Assembly: GCA_902616725.1 (NCBI GenBank)
Contig: CACMTZ010000004.1
Coordinates: 124,001-188,000, forward strand
DNA: 64,000 nucleotides
Origin: an uncultured Pelagibacteraceae bacterium
GTDB taxonomy: Bacteria; Pseudomonadota; Alphaproteobacteria; Pelagibacterales; Pelagibacteraceae
Reading direction: 5' to 3'
How positions within the stretch are numbered: the stretch's first letter is position 1; each line of letters begins with the position of its first letter. The notes beneath the pieces are model-generated. The model was given only the letters and a program-made list of their open reading frames with translations, was not told where the DNA came from and ran no database searches. Below, piece by piece: positions 35,413 to 42,783 of this stretch. The translations under genes were made by a program, and so were the position numbers.

Positions 35413-36161
35413 TATCTATTTTGATATTTCCTCATAGCAGCGTTAGCTAAAATCAAATTTGGGTCTAAAAATATTTTTGATGATTTAATTGTCTTAAATG
35501 GTTTATAGGCAAAAATGGCAATAGGAAGCTCTGTACAACCAAGAATAATTTTTTTACATTTTTTTTTAATTAAATAATTAATTGCTGGCTTAATAGCTTT
35601 GCTCGCTAGTTTCACTTTTCCCATTTTTACAAGCCTGATAGCTTTGTTTACTGATTTACTTTGAATAGAATTACTTGGAAACACTAGATTATAATCTTTA
35701 TCAAAAAACTTATTATAAACACCTGTTTTTAAAGTTCCTTCTGTAGCAAGCAAACCAATTGAGGAATTTTTTCTACATTTTTTTTTAGCATGCAAAAAAA
35801 CTTCCTTAGGCATATTTACTATCGGTAAGTTAATTCGTTTTTTTAAGTCATCATACCAATAATGAGCTGTGTTACAGGGTATGACTATAAATTTACAACT
35901 ACTTTTTTTTAAAAGATTACAACCATAAATTAAACTTTTTAAAACAGATAAATATTTTTGTTTAGTTTTTTTATTACTTATTTTGTTTGATAGCTTGCCA
36001 GTATGGATACCAATCGACTCAGGTCTACCAGGAATATTTGATTTGTTATAAAGCATAAACAAAGGGTAATCTTGATCGATCTTACCTCTATATAAAATTG
36101 CCAGCTTATTACAAAAATCTAAACCTGCCTGGGTACCCATTCCACCTAAAATGCCAATCAT
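35412..36161 (-). CDS. aspartate/glutamate racemase family protein
   Basis: 249-residue cofactor-independent racemase. The two catalytic Cys are visible in IPCNTAHYWYDDL and ILGCTELPIAIF, and the start MIGILGGMGTQAGLDFCNK is typical of aspartate racemase-type enzymes. Both domains are complete. It would interconvert L- and D-aspartate or a related acid. It heads a small minus-strand operon with the 136-aa protein and the EamA transporter. Amino-acid or hydantoin racemase roles are alternatives. Confidence 0.82.
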   Translation of the reverse strand: MIGILGGMGTQAGLDFCNKLAILYRGKIDQDYPLFMLYNKSNIPGRPESIGIHTGKLSNKISNKKTKQKYLSVLKSLIYGCNLLKKSSCKFIVIPCNTAHYWYDDLKKRINLPIVNMPKEVFLHAKKKCRKNSSIGLLATEGTLKTGVYNKFFDKDYNLVFPSNSIQSKSVNKAIRLVKMGKVKLASKAIKPAINYLIKKKCKKIILGCTELPIAIFAYKPFKTIKSSKIFLDPNLILANAAMRKYQNR

Positions 36162-36196
36162 AAATTATTTTCTAAATTTTGTTTGTAGAATAGTTC

Positions 36197-36254
36197 ATTG
36201 GCTATAAAAATAAATTAATTCTTAATTAAAAAATTAATTAAATTTATAGCCAAT
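36197..36254. repeat. long inverted repeat between cspA and racemase gene
   Basis: 12-bp perfect arms ATTGGCTATAAA (36197-36208) and TTTATAGCCAAT (36243-36254) enclose an AT-rich stretch that can extend the stem further with mismatches. It follows the cspA stop (36270) on the minus strand by 16 bp, so it may terminate or stabilise the cspA transcript. There is no clean T-tract, so it is not a classic rho-independent terminator. Confidence 0.5.
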
Positions 36255-36269
36255 TAATTTATGTGAAAA

Positions 36270-36476
36270 TTATGCAGTTTTTAAGTTAACTGCTGAAGGA
36301 CCTTTAGGACCATCTTCAACATCGAAAGTCAAAGCTTGACCCTCATCTAAACCGTTCATACCAGCATCTCTCACAGCTGAAACATGTACAAACACATCTT
36401 TTTCTTTATCGTCACGCTCAATAAAACCAAAACCTTTAGTTGGATTGAACCATTTTACTTTACCTTGTAGACTCAT
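36270..36476 (-). CDS. cspA: cold-shock protein
   Basis: 68-residue single cold-shock domain. The RNA-binding motifs [10 protein letters not shown] (RNP1) and DVFVHVSAV (RNP2) are exact. It binds single-stranded RNA/DNA and melts mRNA structure. It is monocistronic: 119 bp of AT-rich DNA upstream (36477-36595) and a long inverted repeat downstream. The leader is long enough for the kind of 5'-UTR control known for csp genes, but I cannot identify a defined structure. Length is standard. Confidence 0.95.
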   Translation of the reverse strand: MSLQGKVKWFNPTKGFGFIERDDKEKDVFVHVSAVRDAGMNGLDEGQALTFDVEDGPKGPSAVNLKTA

Positions 36477-36595
36477 ATTTTTTCTTCTTACTTATTGTTA
36501 TATTAATTTATTACTTATAATTAAGTAATGTTGGCTTTGTTTATAAATATTAGGGTTTTGTCAACAAATTTAGTGCACAATCAGACTTTTTTTTA

Positions 36596-37063
36596 TCATT
36601 CGTGGTCAATTAGCTTAGTTAAATAGATAGAATTAACATCTTCTTTATAATGGGCAAAGGGTTTGCAAGGTATAAAATCACATTTTTTAAATAATTTTCT
36701 TGCTGGATCAAAAAATTTTCCAGCACCGGTCTCTAAACTTATTCTTTTAATTTTTAATTTCTTAGCTTCATCAATGAGATGTTTGATGACTTTAATACCA
36801 TTACCTTGATTTCTAAAATCATCATGTATTCTAATTGATTTAAATTCACCATGATCTTTGTCTAAGAACTTTAACGCTCCACAACCAAATATTTTATCAT
36901 TTTCCCAAAGGCTCCAAAATTTAATTGATGAAACTTTTAACCCTGGAATATCAAGAACATGAGCACTACCCTCGGGTGATGCTGCTCTAAGTTCAATAAA
37001 ATGTTTTGTAAGAAGTTTATTGACTTCCGGGTTATCAAAATTTCCCTCAATAGATTTTAGCAT
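36596..37063 (-). CDS. GNAT-family N-acetyltransferase
   Basis: 155-residue single GNAT domain: the beta-strand region GCGALKFLDKDHGEFKSIRIH followed by the acetyl-CoA loop RNQGNGIKVIKHLIDEAKK (Q/R-x-x-G-x-G/A form), then ISLETGAGKFFDPARKLFKKCDF. It acetylates a small molecule or protein amine; the substrate is unknown. It begins directly after the purK stop, so it is co-transcribed with purEK, although there is no obvious metabolic link. Confidence 0.85.
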   Translation of the reverse strand: MLKSIEGNFDNPEVNKLLTKHFIELRAASPEGSAHVLDIPGLKVSSIKFWSLWENDKIFGCGALKFLDKDHGEFKSIRIHDDFRNQGNGIKVIKHLIDEAKKLKIKRISLETGAGKFFDPARKLFKKCDFIPCKPFAHYKEDVNSIYLTKLIDHE

Positions 37064-38110
37064 TTATATTAAAGTTGTTATGTGGCCCATTTTTCTTTTA
37101 TCTTTTATCTCTTTTTTTTGATAATCAAAGAAAAATTCATTTTCATTTAATTTAAAATTTTCTCTATAGGGTTTGATTTGATTTCCTATTAGGTTCACCA
37201 TTTTTGCATTAGATATTTTTTTGAGTGGAATTTTTTCTAACGAACAGACCGCTCTCACATGATTTTCAAATTGACTAATATTAAAAGCATTAATTGTAAG
37301 ATGACCAGAGTTATGAACTCGAGGAGCTATTTCGTTTACATATAGATTTTCATTTCTATCAATAAAAAATTCAACACAAAGCGTTCCTACATATTTCAAT
37401 TCTTCTGCAATCCTGATTGACCAATCTTTAGATTCATCAAATATCTTTTTACTGATTTCAGCTGGTATTATTGAATGTTTTAATATCTGATCTTCATGAG
37501 TATTTTCTATCGGCTCATATATTTCATAACTATTGTTTCCAAATCTGGTAATAATGACAGATATCTCCTTTTTAAGTTTTACTAATTTTTCCAGTATATA
37601 TTCTTTTGAAAAATCAATATTCAGGTTATTAATTTCTTCAATTTTTTTAATCGGGTATTGACCCTTACCATCATAACCCATTGTAGTAGTTTTTAAAATC
37701 CCAGGTAAGAAATCTCTTAATGGTTCCATATCAGATTTATTTTCTATTGATGCGTATCTAGTAGTTCTGATATTGAGTTTGTTTACAAAATCTTTTTCTG
37801 CAATTCGATGTTGAACTATTCTATTTACTGATGGCTTTGGTAAAACTGGTTTCACCTTATTCATTTCATTAAGAGTTTCATAAGGTATATTTTCAAATTC
37901 ATAAGTAATTACATCAATTTCTTTTATGAACTCTCGCATTTTGACTTTGTCATCGTATTTTCCATGAATAAATTTGTTACAAAAATTTTGTGCTGGAGCA
38001 TCTACATCATCACAATAAATTGTTGTATTGATATTTAGCTTCTTAGCTGCCACAGCTAGTAAGCTTCCTAGTTGACCACCACCAATTATACCCAAATTTT
38101 TTATTGACAT
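37064..38110 (-). CDS. purK: 5-(carboxyamino)imidazole ribonucleotide synthase
   Basis: 348-residue ATP-grasp enzyme of purine synthesis. It carboxylates AIR with bicarbonate and ATP, feeding PurE. The start IKNLGIIGGGQLGSLLAVAA, the ATP-grasp segment GILKTTTMGYDGKGQYPIKK and FFIDRNENLYVNEIAPRVHNSGH are all family signatures. It follows purE by 3 bp. It is slightly shorter than many PurK (about 355-380) but without missing motifs. Confidence 0.95.
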   Translation of the reverse strand: MSIKNLGIIGGGQLGSLLAVAAKKLNINTTIYCDDVDAPAQNFCNKFIHGKYDDKVKMREFIKEIDVITYEFENIPYETLNEMNKVKPVLPKPSVNRIVQHRIAEKDFVNKLNIRTTRYASIENKSDMEPLRDFLPGILKTTTMGYDGKGQYPIKKIEEINNLNIDFSKEYILEKLVKLKKEISVIITRFGNNSYEIYEPIENTHEDQILKHSIIPAEISKKIFDESKDWSIRIAEELKYVGTLCVEFFIDRNENLYVNEIAPRVHNSGHLTINAFNISQFENHVRAVCSLEKIPLKKISNAKMVNLIGNQIKPYRENFKLNENEFFFDYQKKEIKDKRKMGHITTLI

Positions 38111-38113
38111 CTT

Positions 38114-38605
38114 TTATTTTGGATTTTTTTTAACTGATCTCGTTTGTGATGCACGCCAATTATTTAATTTTTTTTTTACAGCAGGATTGCTGTTTGCAAT
38201 TATAGCTGTAGCTAATAAAGCAGCATTTATGGCACCATCCTCTCCAATTGCAAGAGTTCCAACGGGTATTCCTTTTGGCATTTGTGCTATTGATAATAAA
38301 CTATCAAGTCCTTTTAGCTTTTTACTTTCAACCGGAACACCTAAAACTGGAATTGAGGTTATAGCTGAAATCATACCAGGTAAATGTGCTGATCCACCAG
38401 CACCAGCAATGATTACTCCAATATTATTTCTTGATGCCCTCTCTGCAAATTCATACATTCTTTTAGGAGTTCGATGGGCAGATATAATTTTTGTTTCAAA
38501 TCGAACACCCATTTTTTTAAGTATATTTGCTGATAATTTCATAGTTTTGAAGTCTGATTGGCTCCCCATGACGATTGCAACTTTGAGATTTTTATTCTTT
38601 TTCAT
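38114..38605 (-). CDS. purE: 5-(carboxyamino)imidazole ribonucleotide mutase
   Basis: 163-residue class I PurE, which moves the carboxyl group of N5-CAIR to C4. The signature VAIVMGSQSDFKTM, SAHRTPKRMYEFAERA and IIAGAGGSAHLPGM are intact, and the length fits. It forms the purE-purK pair with a 3-bp gap. Upstream is the start of the divergent M19-like operon, about 100 bp away. Confidence 0.96.
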   Translation of the reverse strand: MKKNKNLKVAIVMGSQSDFKTMKLSANILKKMGVRFETKIISAHRTPKRMYEFAERASRNNIGVIIAGAGGSAHLPGMISAITSIPVLGVPVESKKLKGLDSLLSIAQMPKGIPVGTLAIGEDGAINAALLATAIIANSNPAVKKKLNNWRASQTRSVKKNPK

Positions 38606-38684
38606 GATTTATTTGCAGAATATTTATTTCAAAATTAGATTAAAATTTCAATAAAATAAATAGTATTTAAAAAACAACTTGGTA

Positions 38685-38704
38685 TGGTTAATCAAAATTA
38701 ACCA
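38685..38704. promoter_or_regulatory. 20-bp palindrome at the start of the M19-like operon
   Basis: Perfect 8-bp arms TGGTTAAT / ATTAACCA with a CAAA spacer. It ends two bases before the ATG of the M19-like gene and covers the place where a Shine-Dalgarno would be. It could be a repressor operator (GntR-like sites have TGGT...ACCA form) or an mRNA hairpin that masks the ribosome site. Confidence 0.45.
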
Positions 38705-38706
38705 AA

Positions 38707-39672
38707 ATGAAATTTAAAATCGATAACCTTCAATATTGTAAATGGTCAAGAAAAGTTTTTGAGATTAATCGTGAGGCTGGTCTAGATGCAGTTCATGTTA
38801 CAATAGTCTATCATGAAGATTTTGATGAACTTCAAAACGAAATAAGTAAGTGGCAAACTTTATTAAAAGAAAATTCAGATTTAATTTTTTTAGGCCAGAG
38901 TTATAAGGATATTGAAAAAGCAAATAATGAGAATAAAACCGCAATTTTTTTTGGTTTTCAAAATTGCTCTCCAATAGAAGATGATATTAATTTAGTTGAA
39001 AAAGTTCATAGTCTTGGATGTAGATTTATGCAACTTACTTACAACAATCAATCATTGTTGGCGACAGGTTGTTATGAAAAAAATGATAGTGGGGTAACTA
39101 ATTTCGGAAGGGAAGTTATCCGAGAAATGAATAGAGTTGGTATCGTAGTAGACATGTCTCATTCAGCCGAAAAAAGTACTTTTGATGCAATTGAATTTAG
39201 TGAAAAACCTATAGCAATCACTCATGCAAACCCATCTTTTTGGCACGCAGCAAAAAGAAATAAGTCTTCTGAGTTACTAAAAACGTTAAGTGAAAGCGGA
39301 GGAATATTGGGTTTATCTTTATATCCACATCATCTTAAGGACAATACAAATTGTTCCCTAGAAAGCTTTTGTGAAATGGTGGCAAAAACAGCAGAAATAA
39401 TGAATATTAATAATATTGGTATAGGATCAGATCTTTGTTTAAATCAACCAGATGAAGTTGTTGAATGGATGAGAAATGGAACCTGGTCTAAAAATAGAAA
39501 TTATGGAGAGGGCTCTAAAAATAAACCAGGGTTTCCTAAACAGCCTAATTGGTTTGAGGATGCAAGAGGTTTTGAAAACCTAGAAGCAGGTTTAAAAAAG
39601 GTTGGTTTTTCAGAGACTGAGACTAATGGAATACTAGGTAACAATTGGTATAACTTTTATAAAACTATCTAA
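38707..39672 (+). CDS. M19 (renal dipeptidase)-like protein with altered metal site
   Basis: 321-residue TIM-barrel protein of the M19 membrane dipeptidase family, without signal peptide. VVDMSHSAEKSTFDAI and IAITHANPSFWHAAKRN keep the two later metal histidines, and NIGIGSDLC is the usual end motif. The N-terminal HxD pair normally found in a GHND-type motif is absent (IDNLQYCKWS here), and the bridging-Glu region reads GFQNCSPIEDD, so the normal two-zinc site is probably incomplete. Substrate unknown. It leads an operon with three uncharacterised proteins. Confidence 0.75.
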   Translation: MKFKIDNLQYCKWSRKVFEINREAGLDAVHVTIVYHEDFDELQNEISKWQTLLKENSDLIFLGQSYKDIEKANNENKTAIFFGFQNCSPIEDDINLVEKVHSLGCRFMQLTYNNQSLLATGCYEKNDSGVTNFGREVIREMNRVGIVVDMSHSAEKSTFDAIEFSEKPIAITHANPSFWHAAKRNKSSELLKTLSESGGILGLSLYPHHLKDNTNCSLESFCEMVAKTAEIMNINNIGIGSDLCLNQPDEVVEWMRNGTWSKNRNYGEGSKNKPGFPKQPNWFEDARGFENLEAGLKKVGFSETETNGILGNNWYNFYKTI

Positions 39673-39674
39673 AT

Positions 39675-41336
39675 ATGAATATAGAATTAAGAGATCCAAA
39701 CATCATAATGAAGTTATCAAGACTTGGTTCCTTTCATCAATCAAGATTATCTTTTTTACGAAGTTTTTTAAGTGAATTTAAAGATTGGCAATATAATCGA
39801 GACTTGTTTGATTTGGACCAAGAGGGTTACGGCACAGCAGTATATTCATTTAAAAAAAAAGATAGAGTTTATTCTTTAATCTGTTATGCGAACAAAATTA
39901 ATGATGATGAAAGATCAGATAGAGTAATAGCCACAAAGTGGGATGCAGCTTTTACATTACATGATGGGGTACCTTTAAAAGAAGATATTGAAAGATTAAG
40001 AAATGAAGTTCCAAAACAGGAAGTTGGTAGGTTGTCTTACAAAGAGCTAACATTATCTAGAGCAAATAAATCTGTTAGGGTATTTGATCATGTTGTTGAA
40101 AGTTTAAGCAATGGAAACCAACCTAATTTAGAGCTACTTGAAAAAGTTGGATATTTATACAGAACGACTGCAGTTTATGGATCAGGAAAGTTTGGTTTAG
40201 CAGATCGATTTAGAATTAAAAATAGAGAGGAAATTAACGGACCATTTAGATTAGAGATGATGTTAGTTTATTTAGTTAGACAATTTACGTTTGATCAAGT
40301 CAATCATGTTGCAAAAAACAAAGATCCTAATTTAGCTGTTAAACTAGATCCTAAAATTTGTAGAAATTTGGGTATAGGAAATTCTACTGGATTGGGAATG
40401 GCTCCATTTATTGTTAATCATCCAACTTTATTAAATAATTGGATACTCAGTAGAGAAATTGCACTTAAAAAAATAAGAGAAATTAAAATTGTTAAAACAC
40501 AAGATAGAGATTTATTTAAAGATTGTGTGAAAAGTTCTCTTAAAAATATAACTAGCTGGAATACAGAGAGTGAATATCAACTCAAAAAAATTAAACTTTT
40601 GCTTAAAGATATCAAAAAATTCATCAATTTCTTAGAAAATGAATTTGATTTTCAAAAAGATTATCCTTTTAATGAAATTTATCTTTGGCTAGAGAAAGAA
40701 ACTTGCGAAGAGGCCATAGAATACGTTGTCTCAATAATGATGGAGCCATTTGGTGATATAGTTCAGCCGTTGGTTGCGCAAATGAGCTCTGAGGAAGAAA
40801 AATACTTTAATATTCCAACTGAACGTAATGTCGGAGATTTAAAAAAGATTTTAGAAAATAAATATTCGGATATTTTAAAAATTAATTTCAATATGGAAGA
40901 GAGCAATCAGAAATTTTGGTTTATTTCAAAAAATAAAGAAGAACCAAGATTAGCTAATCGTTTTGAGGAAAATGGTGCAGATTTAGAGCAACCCTTGGCA
41001 ATAGCTAGAGATATAAAAAAACTATATGAAAGGTTATTACCTTTAAGAGATAATTTAAAGATTAATCAATTTTTAATTGATAATTCTGATTTAAGGCATG
41101 TTGTTAGAAGAGGCTTCATTATTGAAAAATTTCCATATTCAGAGATACAAGATAATACTATTGGAGAAAAATTAGTTCCAATTGACATGTTGAGATTAAA
41201 GTTATCTTTTTTTGGAGCTTTAAAGTTTGATCCAAGATCTGACAAGTGGTTGAGGATATGCATGTTTCAAGGTGCACCATTACCAAATGAGTTAAAAGAT
41301 TATGATGAGCAATGGGTTTATAAAACTCACTCTTAA
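39675..41336 (+). CDS. large conserved hypothetical protein in the M19-like operon
   Basis: 553-residue soluble protein that I do not recognise. Visible features are an N-terminal segment with alternating charged and aromatic residues (LSEFKDWQYNRDLF), a Gly-rich loop GIGNSTGLGMAPFIVNHP (about 234-251), a long Lys/Glu helical central part and a conserved-looking end (HVVRRGFIIEKFPYSE, LSFFGALKFDPRSDKWLRICMFQG). No signal, membrane span, or known nucleotide motif. It begins 2 bp after the M19-like gene and is followed after 3 bp by the DUF3726-like gene, so the three are a tight set. Confidence 0.7.
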   Translation: MNIELRDPNIIMKLSRLGSFHQSRLSFLRSFLSEFKDWQYNRDLFDLDQEGYGTAVYSFKKKDRVYSLICYANKINDDERSDRVIATKWDAAFTLHDGVPLKEDIERLRNEVPKQEVGRLSYKELTLSRANKSVRVFDHVVESLSNGNQPNLELLEKVGYLYRTTAVYGSGKFGLADRFRIKNREEINGPFRLEMMLVYLVRQFTFDQVNHVAKNKDPNLAVKLDPKICRNLGIGNSTGLGMAPFIVNHPTLLNNWILSREIALKKIREIKIVKTQDRDLFKDCVKSSLKNITSWNTESEYQLKKIKLLLKDIKKFINFLENEFDFQKDYPFNEIYLWLEKETCEEAIEYVVSIMMEPFGDIVQPLVAQMSSEEEKYFNIPTERNVGDLKKILENKYSDILKINFNMEESNQKFWFISKNKEEPRLANRFEENGADLEQPLAIARDIKKLYERLLPLRDNLKINQFLIDNSDLRHVVRRGFIIEKFPYSEIQDNTIGEKLVPIDMLRLKLSFFGALKFDPRSDKWLRICMFQGAPLPNELKDYDEQWVYKTHS

Positions 41337-41339
41337 ACT

Positions 41340-41951
41340 ATGAAATCCTTAAGTGAGATAGAAACTACAGCTAAAAGGGCAAGTCGAGCTGCAGGTTATT
41401 CATGGGGTATAGCAGAGGAAGTTGGGAAATCTATAAGATTATTTGAATTATTTGGTTTTCCAGCGATCAAACATCTTAATCAATACTATCAAAATAAAAA
41501 AAAAGAAAATTTTGAAGAGGTAAAACTAATCAGTAAGATTAACAAATCAAATGGATCATCTTTTTGTCCAATTATGTTAGGTGTTAATTTTATTGACCAA
41601 GTAAAAAATATCGAGCCTTTAAAAAAGTGCTCAGTTGAAAATCTTGCTTATCCATTGCTGCTTTTATCTTTTTTAAGCAGAGCTTCAGAAATTATTGGAA
41701 AAAAATTATTAATTTCATTTGATGATTATAAATTTTTATTGAATTTTAATTTGAGTATCTCATCTAATATTTGGGAGAAAGAAATGCCAATGTTAGCAAA
41801 AAAAGTAGAAATAAGTTTTTTAAACAATGAAGATAACTTTTCAGATCAAGATTGGGAAAATCTCTACAAACTTGCAGAGGATACATTTGTAGAGGAAACT
41901 GATAGTTTAAAAGAGGGTGCAGCGGGAGCTGGTTTGACTGATAATGACTGA
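41340..41951 (+). CDS. DUF3726-like conserved protein
   Basis: 203-residue protein with the start SEIETTAKRASRAAGYSWGIAEEVGKSIRLFE, split here as SEIETTAKRASRAAG and YSWGIAEEVGKS, which resembles DUF3726 proteins of marine alphaproteobacteria. The end is acidic and Gly-rich (LKEGAAGAGLTDND). No catalytic motif is known. It lies 3 bp after the 553-aa gene and overlaps the following 52-aa gene by 8 bp. The link to the M19-like protein suggests a shared pathway. Confidence 0.65.
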   Translation: MKSLSEIETTAKRASRAAGYSWGIAEEVGKSIRLFELFGFPAIKHLNQYYQNKKKENFEEVKLISKINKSNGSSFCPIMLGVNFIDQVKNIEPLKKCSVENLAYPLLLLSFLSRASEIIGKKLLISFDDYKFLLNFNLSISSNIWEKEMPMLAKKVEISFLNNEDNFSDQDWENLYKLAEDTFVEETDSLKEGAAGAGLTDND

Positions 41952-42102
41952 AGATAAAGAAATAAAAAAAAATCTAAAGGATTTAGATGATATTTGTGAT
42001 GAATGTAAAGATCAGCATGAAAGTGTTACTCAAAACTTAATTCTAACTGGTTTTAAAATTTGCAAGTCTTGCAGAGTTTCTAAGACAATTTTTCCAATCT
42101 AA
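41944..42102 (+). CDS. 52-aa zinc-ribbon-like micro-protein
   Basis: Short reading frame overlapping the end of the DUF3726-like gene by 8 bp. It encodes MTEDKEIKKNLKDLDD followed by CDEC (Cys18, Cys21) and, 19 residues later, CKSC (Cys40, Cys43), a likely zinc knuckle. The codon phase, the ATG in the usual 8-bp overlap form, and the paired CxxC motifs support it as real. Its last four bases overlap the end of the convergent Yip1-like gene. Role unknown. Confidence 0.6.
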   Translation: MTEDKEIKKNLKDLDDICDECKDQHESVTQNLILTGFKICKSCRVSKTIFPI

Positions 42103-42641
42103 ATATGATTGATCGGTAAGGCGTTCATTCGACTTATCACGAAAGAAATAGATAAAAAGACAATAATCAAAAATGACATAAAGACTATTCCAAATGATTT
42201 TAAATTGGATTTAAGATTAAGAACTTGTCGCGTCGAGATAATTAATCCGGCAAAAATCCAAAATTGAGTAAGAAAAATTATAGGGATCATTAATTCTGGT
42301 GTCACAGCAAAAAATCTTATAAGACCAGGCGCGTGAGCAAAACCAACAGCTGTTAATACTTTTTTAAATGGAACTTTACTATTTTTATCAGGAAATAGTT
42401 TGACCCCAATAACAAAGATTAATATTGCCCAGACAAACCAAGTTAATATTGCGGTCACTCCTGACATTGCTACAGCTGTTTTAAAAACTGTGTTTGCAGC
42501 AACTGCCCCAGCTATGCCATCTAAAATCATAATGATACCAGCAAAATAAACTGAGGCTTCACCAAAATTTTTACTATCGGAATAAAGTGTTTTATCTAGT
42601 TTGATAGATCTTAAAATAATACTTAGAAATTCACCGAACAT
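42099..42641 (-). CDS. Yip1-domain-like membrane protein
   Basis: 180-residue integral membrane protein with about five helices (VYFAGIIMILDGIAGAVAA, ILTWFVWAILIFVIGVKLF, LMIPIIFLTQFWIFAGLII, FGIVFMSFLIIVFLSISFVI). The arrangement, including the helix-breaking FAHAPGLIRFF, resembles bacterial Yip1/DUF-type proteins. Function unknown. It immediately follows a 34-aa membrane peptide gene. Confidence 0.7.
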   Translation of the reverse strand: MFGEFLSIILRSIKLDKTLYSDSKNFGEASVYFAGIIMILDGIAGAVAANTVFKTAVAMSGVTAILTWFVWAILIFVIGVKLFPDKNSKVPFKKVLTAVGFAHAPGLIRFFAVTPELMIPIIFLTQFWIFAGLIISTRQVLNLKSNLKSFGIVFMSFLIIVFLSISFVISRMNALPINHI

Positions 42642-42746
42642 TTATTTTTTTTTATTTTTTTGCTCTTTGTAAGAGACGATTAATGGGAATATTATTAAAG
42701 CAATAGCTATAAGAATGCAAATTACTATTAAGAAACCTTTTGTCAT
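42642..42746 (-). CDS. 34-aa single-span membrane peptide
   Basis: Short reading frame encoding MTKGFLIVICILIAIALIIF, then PLIVSYKEQKNKKK, i.e. one transmembrane helix with a basic tail (positive-inside). The stop is directly adjacent to the ATG of the Yip1-like gene, which is consistent with a coupled pair. It lies downstream of a GC-rich hairpin after the DmdA-like gene. It could be chance, but the pattern is that of known small membrane proteins. Confidence 0.45.
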   Translation of the reverse strand: MTKGFLIVICILIAIALIIFPLIVSYKEQKNKKK

Positions 42747-42756
42747 TTTAGATGAT

Positions 42757-42774
42757 GGGGGAGTAAACTCCCCC
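42757..42774. repeat. GC-rich stem-loop after the DmdA-like gene
   Basis: 7-bp perfect stem GGGGGAG / CTCCCCC with a 4-base loop, 10 bp past the stop of the DmdA-like gene on the minus strand. There is no T-tract on either strand, so it is a weak terminator candidate or a 3'-end stabiliser. Such G-runs are rare in this DNA. Confidence 0.5.
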
Positions 42775-42783
42775 AAAATCAGA

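Noticed and set aside
36477..36595. cspA leader with TTGACA on the minus strand as a promoter
   Set aside because: The only TATAAA-like sequence is at 13-bp spacing, too short for a normal promoter.
38187..38654. 155-codon plus-strand frame opposite purE
   Set aside because: Shadow of the purE coding sequence; purE is unambiguous.
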